This document shows positions 1 through 7,454 of a DNA stretch of 15,963 bases, piece after piece. The position numbers and the translations under genes are program-made. Within the stretch, counting starts at the first letter, position 1; every line of letters begins with the position of its first letter. Under the pieces are notes generated by a model. The model was not told the origin of the DNA, did not search any database, and worked only from the letters and a program-made list of their open reading frames with translations. Source of the stretch: Actinomycetes bacterium (GTDB lineage Bacteria; Actinomycetota; Actinomycetes; Actinomycetales; Cellulomonadaceae); the NCBI GenBank assembly GCA_023432565.1, contig JAEYUL010000198.1, positions 1 through 15,963 on the forward strand, given 5' to 3'.

Positions 1-33
1 GGATGGCGCCGCACGACCGTCGACGAGCGGCGG

Positions 34-1086
34 CTACCTGCGCTTGGCGACGAGCACCCGCTGCAGCAGCACGAAGCCCAGCAGGATCGCGCCGATGAGG
101 ATCCGGTTCCACCAGATCTCGAGGCCCTCGCGGTTGCAGATCGTCAGGATCAGGCCGTACACGGTCACGCCCGCGAACGTGCCGAGCACGTAGCCGACAC
201 CTCCGGACAGCAGCGCGCCACCGATCACGACCGACGCGATCGCGTCCAGCTCCATGCCGACGCCCGAGAGGTTGTAGCCCGACTTCGTGTAGAACGCGAA
301 CAGCAGCCCGCCGATCCCGGCGCACGTGCCCGAGATGACGTAGACCCACATCTTGGTCGCACCCGGACGCAGCCCCATGAGGCCCGCGGCCTGGCCGTTG
401 TCGCCGGCCCCCAGGCCGTACACGGTGCGGCCGAACCGCGTGTAGTGCAGCAGGTACACGGCGATCAGCAGCACGACGAGCGCGACGATCATCGACAGGT
501 TGACGTACCAGATGTCCGGCTTCTCGCCGAACTTGATCTTCCACGACGCGAGCGAGGCGAAGCCCTCGTCCTTGATGCCGATCGCCGTGGTCCCGATCAT
601 GTTCGCCAGGCCGCGGGCGAGGAACAGCCCCGCCAACGAGGCGATGAACGGTTGGATCCTGAAGTACTGGACCATCACCCCGACGAGCGTGCCGATCGAC
701 GTGCCGACCAGGACGCCGACGACGAGCACGAACGGCAGCGGGGCCCCGTTCTCGAGCAGCTTCGCCACGACCAGCCCGGTGAGCGCGACGACCCCGCCGA
801 CGGACAGGTCGATGCCGCCGGAGATGATGACGAACGTCATCCCGATCGCGAGCACCAGCAGGTAGGAGTTGTCGATGAACAGGTTCGAGAACAGCCGTGC
901 GCTGATGAAGCTGCGGTCGTCGGTGCTGTACCGCAGCTGGCCGACGACCAGGAGCAGGATGAGCGTCGCGACGGTGCCGAGCGTCGGCAGGTAGCGGCGG
1001 TCCGTGATCCGGCGCCACCACGGCGCGGCCCCGCCGCCGGGGCGGTGCTTCGTCGGGAGCTTCTCCGACACGGACTGCGCGGTCAT
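34..1086 (-). CDS. Sugar ABC transporter permease, YjfF-like (ribose/galactofuranose family)
   Basis: Second inner-membrane permease of a YtfQRT-YjfF-type sugar importer, about 350 aa. The sequence shows a cytoplasmic N-terminus of about 30 residues and then multiple hydrophobic segments. It carries the family signature GMTFVIISGGIDLSVG in the first half and the stretch ELDAIASVVIGGALLSGG near the C-terminus, both typical of the BPD_transp_2 (RbsC/XylH) permease family. It ends in a basic tail, VLVAKRR. The open frame continues upstream, but I place the start at the ATG at 1086 because a strong GGAGGT ribosome site lies 6 nt before it and this ATG overlaps the previous stop as ATGA. It is the last gene of the operon. 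Membrane role is confident; the substrate, probably L-arabinose or another furanose sugar, is inferred from the neighbouring ara genes and shared operators. Confidence 0.9.
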   Translation of the reverse strand: MTAQSVSEKLPTKHRPGGGAAPWWRRITDRRYLPTLGTVATLILLLVVGQLRYSTDDRSFISARLFSNLFIDNSYLLVLAIGMTFVIISGGIDLSVGGVVALTGLVVAKLLENGAPLPFVLVVGVLVGTSIGTLVGVMVQYFRIQPFIASLAGLFLARGLANMIGTTAIGIKDEGFASLASWKIKFGEKPDIWYVNLSMIVALVVLLIAVYLLHYTRFGRTVYGLGAGDNGQAAGLMGLRPGATKMWVYVISGTCAGIGGLLFAFYTKSGYNLSGVGMELDAIASVVIGGALLSGGVGYVLGTFAGVTVYGLILTICNREGLEIWWNRILIGAILLGFVLLQRVLVAKRR

Positions 1087-2159
1087 GCCGGCACCTCCAG
1101 AGACGTGCGCGAGGCCGGCGGCTCCGGCAGGCGCGGTCGGCGGCGCAGGCCCACGGACTCCCGCAGCCGCTCCGAGCCGGCGATGCAGATCGCGATCACG
1201 ACGACGGCCTTGAACAGGTCCTTGGACTGCGACGGCAGGTGGAAGATGATCACCGCTCGGTCGAGCGTCGTCAGGATGAGCGCACCGACGATGGTTCCCG
1301 CGAGGCTGAACTTGCCGCCGTCGAGCTTGGTGCCGCCGATGACGACCGCCATGATCGCGTTGAGCTCCATGAGCTGGCCGATGTTGTTGGCGTCGGCCGC
1401 CATGGTCGGAGCGCCGTAGACCAGGCCCGCGAGACCGGCCAGGAGTCCGCAGATCACGTAGACGAGCCACGTGATGTTGCGCGACCGGACGCCGGCCATG
1501 CGGCTCGCCGTGGGGTTGATGCCGATCGACTCGACCAGCATCCCGAGCGCGGTCTTGCGGACCACGATCGCGACGACCGCGAACACGACCGCGCCGATCA
1601 CCACCGGGGTGGGCACGCCGAGCACGTACCCCGAGCCGATCGACTTGAACGGCGCGGAGTGCGTGGTCGTGATCTGACCGCCGGTGAACGCGAGCGCGAT
1701 CCCGCGACCCGCGACGAGGATGATCATCGTCGCGATGAAGGGTTGGATCCCGAGCCCGGCGACCAGGAAGCCGTTGAAGACGCCGACGAGCGCGGCGACC
1801 AGGAGCGCGAGGGCGATCGCGGTGTACGCGGTGCCCCTGTTCTCACCGGTGCCCGAGTTGTCGATGTAGGTCAGCGCCACCGCGAGCGAGATCGCCATGA
1901 CGGCGCCGACCGACAGGTCGATGCCGCCGGTCGCGATCACGAGGCACATGCCGAGCGCCAGGAGCAGGAACGTCACGGAGTTGCGCGTGATGTCGACGAG
2001 CTGCCCGAACAGGTGGCCGTCGACGATCTTGACGTCCAGGAAGCCCGGGCTCACGACGCCGCACGCGATCCACAGAGCGAGCAGCGCCACCACGGGCCAG
2101 AACAGGTGGTGCTTCGTCACCCGGGTGAGCCACCCGGGTGCGTGCACGGTGCCGGTCAT
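1083..2159 (-). CDS. Sugar ABC transporter permease, YtfT-like (ribose/galactofuranose family)
   Basis: First permease of the YtfQRT-YjfF-type importer, 358 aa. It has a hydrophobic multi-span layout with the family signature LGMCLVIATGGIDLSVGA in the first third and LNAIMAVVIGGTKLDGG near residue 270, as in BPD_transp_2 permeases. The C-terminal 30 residues are Arg/Pro rich and probably cytoplasmic. It presumably pairs with the downstream YjfF-like permease to form the channel energised by the upstream two-domain ATPase. Its ATG (2157-2159) overlaps the ATPase stop by 4 nt, and its own stop overlaps the next start in the same way, so translation is probably coupled. A GGGAG ribosome site lies about 9 nt before the start. 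Family is sure; substrate is inferred. Confidence 0.9.
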   Translation of the reverse strand: MTGTVHAPGWLTRVTKHHLFWPVVALLALWIACGVVSPGFLDVKIVDGHLFGQLVDITRNSVTFLLLALGMCLVIATGGIDLSVGAVMAISLAVALTYIDNSGTGENRGTAYTAIALALLVAALVGVFNGFLVAGLGIQPFIATMIILVAGRGIALAFTGGQITTTHSAPFKSIGSGYVLGVPTPVVIGAVVFAVVAIVVRKTALGMLVESIGINPTASRMAGVRSRNITWLVYVICGLLAGLAGLVYGAPTMAADANNIGQLMELNAIMAVVIGGTKLDGGKFSLAGTIVGALILTTLDRAVIIFHLPSQSKDLFKAVVVIAICIAGSERLRESVGLRRRPRLPEPPASRTSLEVPA

Positions 2160-3697
2160 GCTGCGTCACTCCCGCTCGCTGCGATGGTCTCGAGGACCGT
2201 GGACGAGGTCACCTCGGGCCCGTTGGTCAGCTCCCCGACCTTCTCGCGGTCCCGCAGGACGACGAGCCGGTGCGACAGACGCAGGACCTCCTCGAGCTCG
2301 GAGGAGATGAACACGACGCCCATGCCCTGGGCGGCGAGCTCGACGACGAGGCGTTGGATCTCGGCCTTCGCGCCGATGTCGATGCCGCGCGTGGGCTCGT
2401 CGAGGATGATGAGCCGGGGCGAGGTCGCGAGCCAGCGGGCCAGCAGGACCTTCTGCTGGTTGCCGCCCGACAGGTTCCTGATCACCATGTTCGGGTTCGG
2501 CGGCTGGATGTTGAGCGCCTGGACGTAGCGCTCGACGATCTCGTCGAGCTCCTTGGCCGGGATGCGGCGCCAGATGCCGCGGCTCGCCTGGACGGCGAGC
2601 GCGATGTTCTCGCGCACCGTGAGCTCGGCGATGATGCCCTCGCGCTTGCGGTCCTCGGTCGAGTACGCCAGGCCGCCCTTGAGCGAGGAGAGCGGGGCCG
2701 CGGACCGCACCTGCTCGCCGAACAGCGTCAGCTCGCCCTCGTCGGCACGGTCGGCGCCGTACAGCAGGCGCGCGAGCTCGGTGCGGCCGGAGCCGAGCAG
2801 GCCGGCGAAGCCGACGATCTCGCCCTCGTACACCTCGAGGTCGACGGGCTCGATCGAACCCTGGCGGCCGAGACGGACGGCGGACAGCAGCGGCGTGCCG
2901 CGCTGCTCGTCGTGCGCGACGCGCTGCGCACCGGCCTCGATCGCGGCGAGCTCGTCGCTCGCGCGGCCCAGCATCTTGGAGATCAGCTCCAGGCGCGGCA
3001 GCTCGGCGGTGCGGTACTCGCCGACGAAGCGCCCGTTGCGCAGGATCGTCATACGGTCGCTGATCTCGTAGATCTGCTCGAGGAAGTGCGAGACGAACAG
3101 GATCGCGACGCCCGAGTCGCGCAGCTGCCGCACGATCGCGAAGAGCTCGGCGACCTCGGCCTTGTCGAGGCTCGACGTGGGCTCGTCGAGGATCAGGACT
3201 CGTGCGTCGACGACCATCGCGCGCGCGATCGAGCACAGCTGCTGGACGGCGATGGAGTGCGAGCCGAGCTGCGACGACGGGTCGATGTCGAGGTTGAGCC
3301 GGGCGAGGTACTCCGTGGCCTTGCGCCGCGTGGCGGGCCAGTTGATGAAGGGGCCGAACCGCACCTCGTGGCCGAGCATCACGTTCTCGGCGACCGACAG
3401 GTTCCCGCAGAGGTTGACCTCCTGGTACACCGTGCTGATGCCGGCCTCCTGGGCCTGCGCGGTCGAGTGGAACCGGTGCGGGCGGTCGCCGACGCGGATC
3501 TCGCCGGAGTCGACCTGGTACACGCCGGTCAGGGCCTTGATCATGGTCGACTTGCCGGCGCCGTTCTCGCCCATGAGTGCGTGGACCTCGCCCGGTCGCA
3601 GCGTGAGATCGACACCGTCGAGCGCCCGGACGCCGGGGAACTCGATGGTGATCCCGCGCATCTGGACCACGGGGGCGGAGTCGGACGTGAGAGACAT
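2156..3697 (-). CDS. Sugar ABC transporter ATP-binding protein, two-domain (YtfR/RbsA/MglA type)
   Basis: A 513-aa ATPase with two fused nucleotide-binding domains, powering the YtfQRT-YjfF-type importer. N-domain: Walker A GENGAGKST at residues 43-51, Q-loop Gln near 92, Walker B VLILDEP at 167-173, and an H-loop in SHF. Its signature is degenerate (SIAVQQ instead of LSGGQ), as in YtfR-like proteins. C-domain: Walker A is degenerate (GLLGSGRTE), the signature LSGGNQQK is intact and Walker B is LIILDEPTRG. Only composite sites are therefore expected to be active, which is normal for this family. The start at 3697 has only a weak AGGA about 12 nt upstream; a nearby ATG at 3707 is out of frame. 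A 177-nt gap with two hairpins separates it from the binding-protein gene, so it may be expressed at a lower level. Confidence 0.93.
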   Translation of the reverse strand: MSLTSDSAPVVQMRGITIEFPGVRALDGVDLTLRPGEVHALMGENGAGKSTMIKALTGVYQVDSGEIRVGDRPHRFHSTAQAQEAGISTVYQEVNLCGNLSVAENVMLGHEVRFGPFINWPATRRKATEYLARLNLDIDPSSQLGSHSIAVQQLCSIARAMVVDARVLILDEPTSSLDKAEVAELFAIVRQLRDSGVAILFVSHFLEQIYEISDRMTILRNGRFVGEYRTAELPRLELISKMLGRASDELAAIEAGAQRVAHDEQRGTPLLSAVRLGRQGSIEPVDLEVYEGEIVGFAGLLGSGRTELARLLYGADRADEGELTLFGEQVRSAAPLSSLKGGLAYSTEDRKREGIIAELTVRENIALAVQASRGIWRRIPAKELDEIVERYVQALNIQPPNPNMVIRNLSGGNQQKVLLARWLATSPRLIILDEPTRGIDIGAKAEIQRLVVELAAQGMGVVFISSELEEVLRLSHRLVVLRDREKVGELTNGPEVTSSTVLETIAASGSDAA

Positions 3698-3773
3698 CGT
3701 GGGTCATCCGTCCTGATGAGGGAGCTGCTGTGCAGGCCGCCACTGCGCCACTGGCGAGCAGCCGGCCGAAGGA

Positions 3774-3817
3774 GGACAGCCGTGCGGCGGGCGAGCGGTC
3801 CCGCCGCACGGCTGTCC
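3774..3817 (-). terminator. Intercistronic stem-loop 2 (perfect 18-bp stem), possible leaky terminator
   Basis: The arms at 3774-3791 and 3800-3817 are perfect reverse complements of 18 nt with an 8-nt loop. On the minus-strand transcript this lies about 60 nt after the binding-protein stop and about 75 nt before the ATPase start. No U-tract follows. In ABC operons such hairpins commonly lower read-through or protect the upstream mRNA, allowing excess binding protein over ATPase and permeases. The structure is seen directly; the function is inferred. Confidence 0.75.
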
Positions 3818-3827
3818 GGGTCTGGCC

Positions 3828-3865
3828 GGCACGCACCCGCGTCGGTGCGTGCGCGGGTGCGTGCC
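3828..3865 (-). terminator. Intercistronic stem-loop 1 (14-bp stem), adjacent to the binding-protein stop
   Basis: The arms at 3828-3841 and 3852-3865 are perfectly complementary over 14 bp with a 10-nt loop. It begins 10 nt after the stop codon of the YtfQ-like gene on the minus strand and is followed 10 nt later by the second, longer hairpin. It may act as an mRNA 3'-end stabiliser or as part of a bipartite leaky terminator. Confidence 0.65.
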
Positions 3866-3874
3866 GAGCGAGCC

Positions 3875-4864
3875 TCAGTAGAGGCGCGCGTCGACCTCGT
3901 CCTGGGTGATGGTCTGGTCGAACGACTTGTCGACGACGATGGTCTCCTTCGGGACGTCCTCGCCCGCGTGGACCTTCTTGATGGCGTCGAGGATCTGGTC
4001 GCCGAAGACCGGGTTGCACTCGACGACGAAGTTGAACTTCTTGTCGACGAGGGCCTGCAGGCCGTCGCGGACCCCGTCGACCGTGACGATGATGATGTCC
4101 TTGCCCGGGACCTTGCCCTTGGCCTCGATCGCCTCGATCGCGCCCAGGCCCATGTCGTCGTTGTGCGCGAACAGCAGGTTCATGTCCGGGTAGGCCTGCA
4201 GCGCGGCCTCCATCGCGGCCTTGCCCTCGGCGCGCGTGAAGTTGCCCGACGCCTTGCCGATGATGTTCTCGGCGCCGACGACCTCGTCGAAGCCGGCCTC
4301 ACGGTCGACCTGCGCGCCCGAGCCGAGCGTGCCCTGCATCTCGAAGATCTTGGCGTCGGGGTGGTTCTTCTTGACCCACTCGCCGGCGGTGATGCCCTCC
4401 TGCTTGAAGTCGGCACCGATCCACGTGACGTACGGGTCCTCGACGGTCGTCTCGACCGTGCGGTCGACGAGAACGACGGGGATCTCCGCGTCCTTGATCT
4501 CCTGCAGGACCTCGTCCCAGCCGGTCTCGACGACCGGGGAGAACGCGATGACGTCCACGCCCTGGTCGATGAAGTCGCGCAGGGCCTTGATCTGGTTCTC
4601 CTGCTTCTGCTGCGCGTCGCTGAACGTGAGGTCGATGCCGTTCTCTGCGGTCAGGCTCGCCTTGACCGACTCGGTGTTCGCCGTGCGCCAGCCGGACTCG
4701 GCGCCCAGCTGCGAGAAGCCGACCTTGATGTTGCCGCCCTTGTCGCCGCCGTCGCCGGCCGAACCGTCGCCCCCGTCGCCGTCGCTGCTGCAGGCCGCGA
4801 GGCCCAGGGCGAGGACAGCCACCGCGGCGGCGATGCCGCGTGCCCGGAACTTCTTGCTGACCAT
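3875..4864 (-). CDS. Sugar ABC transporter substrate-binding lipoprotein, YtfQ-like
   Basis: Extracellular sugar-binding lipoprotein of 329 aa that feeds the downstream importer. A signal peptide (residues 1-24) ends in the lipobox LAAC, with Cys25 as the lipidation site, followed by a Ser/Gly/Asp-rich linker. The mature domain is a periplasmic-binding-protein type I fold of the YtfQ group. From memory it matches E. coli YtfQ closely in blocks such as VGFSQLGAESGWR, QQKQENQIKALRDF, SPVVETGW and AHNDDMGLGAIEAI. YtfQ binds galactofuranose. Here the shared operators with araBDA suggest L-arabinose, plausibly a furanose form, as ligand; this is not proven. The ATG follows a strong GAGGAGG ribosome site. 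It is the first gene of its operon, about 97 nt from the predicted transcription start. Confidence 0.93.
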   Translation of the reverse strand: MVSKKFRARGIAAAVAVLALGLAACSSDGDGGDGSAGDGGDKGGNIKVGFSQLGAESGWRTANTESVKASLTAENGIDLTFSDAQQKQENQIKALRDFIDQGVDVIAFSPVVETGWDEVLQEIKDAEIPVVLVDRTVETTVEDPYVTWIGADFKQEGITAGEWVKKNHPDAKIFEMQGTLGSGAQVDREAGFDEVVGAENIIGKASGNFTRAEGKAAMEAALQAYPDMNLLFAHNDDMGLGAIEAIEAKGKVPGKDIIIVTVDGVRDGLQALVDKKFNFVVECNPVFGDQILDAIKKVHAGEDVPKETIVVDKSFDQTITQDEVDARLY

Positions 4865-4947
4865 GCTTTCTCCTCCTCGAGAAACCAGCCGTGCGATGCA
4901 CGTCCGTGATGCCTCACCGACTGGGCGCGGCGTTGCGACCAGGTCCG

Positions 4948-4963
4948 ATGTGAGCGTTCACTT
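4948..4963. promoter_or_regulatory. LacI-type operator O1 of the YtfQ-like operon
   Basis: The plus strand reads ATGTGAGCGTTCAC at 4948-4961, an imperfect palindrome around a central CG and close to LacI/GalR-family operators. It is a direct repeat of the copy 20 bp to the right, with three substitutions across the 14-bp core. It sits at about +1 to +14 of the predicted minus-strand transcript, where bound repressor would block initiation. Confidence 0.7.
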
Positions 4964-4966
4964 CGC

Positions 4967-4983
4967 GATGTTAACGCTCACAC
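4967..4983. promoter_or_regulatory. LacI-type operator O2 of the YtfQ-like operon
   Basis: The block gatgttaacgctcacac is identical over 17 bp to the site upstream of araB at 9140-9156. Its palindromic core, GTTAACGCTCAC, is typical of LacI-family operators. It overlaps the predicted -10 hexamer. Spacing to O1 is 20 bp, close to two helical turns, so two dimers would bind the same face of the DNA. Confidence 0.8.
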
Positions 4984-4996
4984 TTCCGGTTGGCCA
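4968..4996 (-). promoter_or_regulatory. Predicted promoter of the YtfQ-like operon
   Basis: On the minus strand TGGCCA (4991-4996, four of six matches to TTGACA) is followed after 17 nt by TAACAT (4968-4973) as the -10. Initiation would fall near 4961. Overlap with O2 and adjacency to O1 fit simple repression. The -35 is weak. Confidence 0.45.
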
Positions 4997-5097
4997 GGGA
5001 GTGGGCGATCTGTTACGAACCTGTGACCCTGCTCACTCTCGTGGCCCATCGTCCCAGAGGACCGACTCGTCCCCCGCGCAGGTCCGCGTCGGGCATG

Positions 5098-5138
5098 ACG
5101 AAGGCCCGGCCGCACGCGTGGTGCGGCCGGGCCTTCGT
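5098..5138 (-). terminator. Terminator of the araBDA operon
   Basis: An 18-bp perfect inverted repeat has arms at 5098-5115 and 5121-5138 and a 5-nt loop. It begins 21 nt after the araA stop codon. The stem is very GC rich and no U-tract follows, as is usual for actinobacterial hairpin terminators. Confidence 0.88.
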
Positions 5139-5159
5139 AGGGGGTCAGGCGGGTCGGAC

Positions 5160-6668
5160 TCAGAACCCCTGCGCCAGGCGGTGGTACGCCTGGTTCCAGC
5201 GCACCTGGTCGCGGAACCCGCGCCGGGTGGTGGTCTCGTCGATCACGAGCAGCTCGGTGCGCGAGAGCTCGGCGAAGATCTCGAACGCCTCGATGCCGGC
5301 CGCGGTCGACAGCACGGTGTGGTGCGCACCGCCGGCCGTGAGCCACGCCTCGGTGCTCGTCGTGAAGTCCGGACGCGGCTTCCACACCGCGCGCGCGACC
5401 GGCAGGTGCGGCAGCGAGGCGCGCGGCGGGACCACGTCGACTACGTTGGCCGTCAGGCGGAACCGCTCGCGCATGTCCGCGAGCGAGACCACGACGCCGA
5501 CGCCCGGGTCCGCGTCGAAGACCATGCGGACCGGGTCCTCCTTGCCGCCGATGCCCAGCGGGTGGATCTCCACGCGCGGCGTCGAGGTCGTCAGCGACGG
5601 GCAGATCTCGAGCATGTGCGCACCGAGGATCAGCTCGTCGCCCGGCGTCAGGTCGTAGGTGTAGTCCTCCATGAGCGAGGCACCACCGGGCAGGCCCTGG
5701 CCCATGACCTTGGCGGCGTGCACGAGCACGGCGGTCTTCCAGTCGCCCTCCGCGCCGAACCCGTAGCCCTTCGACATCAGGCGCTGCACCGCGATGCCCG
5801 GCAGCTGACGCAGGTCCCCGAGGTCCTCGAAGTTCGTCGTGAACGCCCGCGCGCCCAAGGACGACAGGAACGTCTCGAGCGCGATCTCCTGCCTGGCCGC
5901 GTAGCGCAGCGACTCGTGCCGCTCACCGCCGCGACGCAGCTCGGGCACCACGTCGTACAGCTCCTCGTACTCCTTGACGACGAGGTCGACGTCCGAGTCG
6001 GCGACCTGCGCGATGGCAGCGACGAGGTCGTTGACGCCCCACGTGTTCACCGAGACGCCGAACCGGACCTCCGCCTCGGTCTTGTCCCCCTCGGTCACCG
6101 CGACGTTGCGCATGTTGTCGCCGAAGCGGGCCAGCCGCAACGACTGCGTCGCGGCACGCCCGGCAGCGGCCCGCACCCAGGTGCCGACCCGGCGGGCGAC
6201 GGCCGGGTTGCTGACGTGGCCCGAGACCGTGGTGCGCGTGACACCCATGCGCGAGGCGATGTACGCGTACTCGCGGTCACCGTGCGCGGCCTGGTTGAGG
6301 TTCATGAAGTCGAAGTCGATCTCGTCCCACGGGAGCTCGACGTTCGCCTGCGTGTGCAGGTGCAGCAACGGCTTGTCCAGCACGGACAGGCCGTGGATCC
6401 ACATCTTGGCCGGGCTGAAGGTGTGCATCCACGTGATGACACCGAGCACGCGGTCGTCGGAGTTGGCGTCCAGCATCGCGCGGCGGATCGAGTCCGAGTC
6501 CTTCAGGACCGGCTTCCACACGATCGTGACCGGGACGTCCGCACTGGCGTCGAGCTCGCGCGCGACCTCCTGCGACTGCTCGGCCACCTGACGCAGGGTC
6601 TCCTCGCCGTACAGGTCCTGGCTCCCGGTGAAGAACCAGACCTCACGGTCGGCGTAGGGCTTGCTCAC
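5160..6668 (-). CDS. araA: L-arabinose isomerase
   Basis: A cytoplasmic enzyme of 502 aa (E. coli AraA has 500) that interconverts L-arabinose and L-ribulose, the first step of the pathway. The expected metal and catalytic residues are visible: Glu307 in GFGAEGDWKTA, Glu334 in SLMEDYTYDL, His351 in ILGAHMLEICPSL and His449/His450 in TAGGAHHTVLS. The N-terminus carries the family block VWFFTGSQDLYGEETL. The start is the GTG at 6666-6668: a near-perfect AAGGAGGAG ribosome site lies 5 nt upstream, and the GTG overlaps the araD stop as GTGA. It is the last gene of araB-araD-araA and is followed by a strong hairpin. Nothing appears truncated. Confidence 0.97.
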   Translation of the reverse strand: MSKPYADREVWFFTGSQDLYGEETLRQVAEQSQEVARELDASADVPVTIVWKPVLKDSDSIRRAMLDANSDDRVLGVITWMHTFSPAKMWIHGLSVLDKPLLHLHTQANVELPWDEIDFDFMNLNQAAHGDREYAYIASRMGVTRTTVSGHVSNPAVARRVGTWVRAAAGRAATQSLRLARFGDNMRNVAVTEGDKTEAEVRFGVSVNTWGVNDLVAAIAQVADSDVDLVVKEYEELYDVVPELRRGGERHESLRYAARQEIALETFLSSLGARAFTTNFEDLGDLRQLPGIAVQRLMSKGYGFGAEGDWKTAVLVHAAKVMGQGLPGGASLMEDYTYDLTPGDELILGAHMLEICPSLTTSTPRVEIHPLGIGGKEDPVRMVFDADPGVGVVVSLADMRERFRLTANVVDVVPPRASLPHLPVARAVWKPRPDFTTSTEAWLTAGGAHHTVLSTAAGIEAFEIFAELSRTELLVIDETTTRRGFRDQVRWNQAYHRLAQGF

Positions 6669-7411
6669 GCGTGCTCCTCCTTGGTGGCCGTGGCGCCGCT
6701 GCCTTGGCCGTAGACGTTCTGGTACCTCGCGTAGAGCGAGTCGACGTGGTGCTGCGCGATCGGCAGCGGCTCGCCGAGCTGGCGAGAGATGTGGACCGTG
6801 CGCGCGACCTCCTCGACCATCACCGCGGCCTTCACGGCAGCGGTGGCGTCCTTGCCGATCGTGAACGGGCCGTGGTTGCGCATGAGCACCGCGGGGCTGC
6901 GCGAGTCGCGCAGCGTCTCGACGATGCCCCGGCCGATCGAGTCGTCGCCGATGAGCGCGAACGGGCCGATCGGGATGTCTCCGCCGAACTCGTCGGCCAT
7001 CATCGTCAGCACGCAGGGCACCGGCTCGGCGCGCGCGGCCCACGCCGTGGCGTACGTCGAGTGCGTGTGCACCACGCCGCCGACCTCGGGCATGTGCGTG
7101 TAGACGTACGCGTGGGCGGCGGTGTCCGACGACGGGGAGCGGTCGCCGTCGACGAGCACGCCGTCCAGGTCGCACACGACCATCGCCTCGGGGGTCAGCT
7201 CGTCGTACGTCACGCCCGAGGGCTTGATGACGAGCAGGTCACGCTCGCTCGGGCCGGCCGGGTCCACGACGACGCGCTGCGAGACGTTGCCCGCCGTCCA
7301 CACCACCAGGCCCCAGCGCGGCAGCTCGGCGTGCAGTCGCGCCACGACCTCACGCGTGCGGGCGACCTGCTCCTGCACGCTTGCGGGGTACTCGGCCAGG
7401 GTCGTCGTCAT
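6665..7411 (-). CDS. araD: L-ribulose-5-phosphate 4-epimerase
   Basis: A cytoplasmic class II aldolase-fold enzyme of 248 aa that converts L-ribulose-5-phosphate to D-xylulose-5-phosphate, the exit into the pentose-phosphate pathway. Family motifs in order are WTAGNVSQR, a phosphate-binding KPSGV, and the zinc ligands His115 and His117 in VVHTHSTYAT and His180 in MRNHGPFTIG. It is slightly longer than E. coli AraD (231 aa), with the additional length mostly in an N-terminal helical region. The ATG at 7409-7411 has a GGAG about 9 nt upstream. It lies 43 nt after araB, and its stop overlaps the araA start by 4 nt. Confidence 0.96.
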   Translation of the reverse strand: MTTTLAEYPASVQEQVARTREVVARLHAELPRWGLVVWTAGNVSQRVVVDPAGPSERDLLVIKPSGVTYDELTPEAMVVCDLDGVLVDGDRSPSSDTAAHAYVYTHMPEVGGVVHTHSTYATAWAARAEPVPCVLTMMADEFGGDIPIGPFALIGDDSIGRGIVETLRDSRSPAVLMRNHGPFTIGKDATAAVKAAVMVEEVARTVHISRQLGEPLPIAQHHVDSLYARYQNVYGQGSGATATKEEHA

Positions 7412-7454
7412 CGGGGCTGCTCCAGCTGTCGTCGGGCGGTCGGGTTCGGCGCGG

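Larger units (their letters stand above)
3698..3874 (-). promoter_or_regulatory. Hairpin-containing gap between binding-protein and ATPase genes
   Basis: This 177-nt stretch lies between the YtfQ-like lipoprotein stop and the ATPase start and contains no credible gene. It holds two strong inverted repeats, listed separately. Beyond the second hairpin, approaching the ATPase, I see no clear promoter or operator resembling the one upstream of the binding-protein gene. I therefore read the gap as an intra-operon attenuation or mRNA-processing region, which is inference. Confidence 0.6.
4865..5097. other. Regulatory intergenic region upstream of the YtfQ-like operon
   Basis: There is no credible gene here. 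From right to left the region holds about 100 nt without recognisable structure after the araA terminator, then a minus-strand promoter with two LacI-type operators (4948-4996), then an untranslated leader of about 97 nt. The leader contains only small inverted repeats, near 4888-4900 and 4906-4917. I see no riboswitch-like consensus. Confidence 0.6.

Noticed and set aside
1087..1470. N-terminal extension of the YjfF-like permease
   Set aside because: It overlaps the coding region of the YtfT-like permease out of frame and reads as Arg/Gly-rich noise; the ATG at 1086 has a strong ribosome site.
2138..4909. A 923-codon plus-strand open frame opposite the YtfQ/YtfR-like genes
   Set aside because: It is antisense to two genes with clear family motifs, its translation is low-complexity Arg/Asp/Leu/Val sequence, and long antisense frames are expected at this GC content.
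6657..6672. GTGAGC at the araA start as another LacI-type operator
   Set aside because: Only half of the motif matches and it is within coding sequence; no symmetric partner.
4221..6713. An 830-codon plus-strand open frame across the SBP promoter and araA
   Set aside because: It runs through the araA terminator, operators and araA antisense; no motif or ribosome site supports it.
6669..7175. Longer araA reading frame
   Set aside because: It lies inside araD in another frame; the GTG at 6668 with AAGGAGGAG upstream and homology to AraA fix the start.
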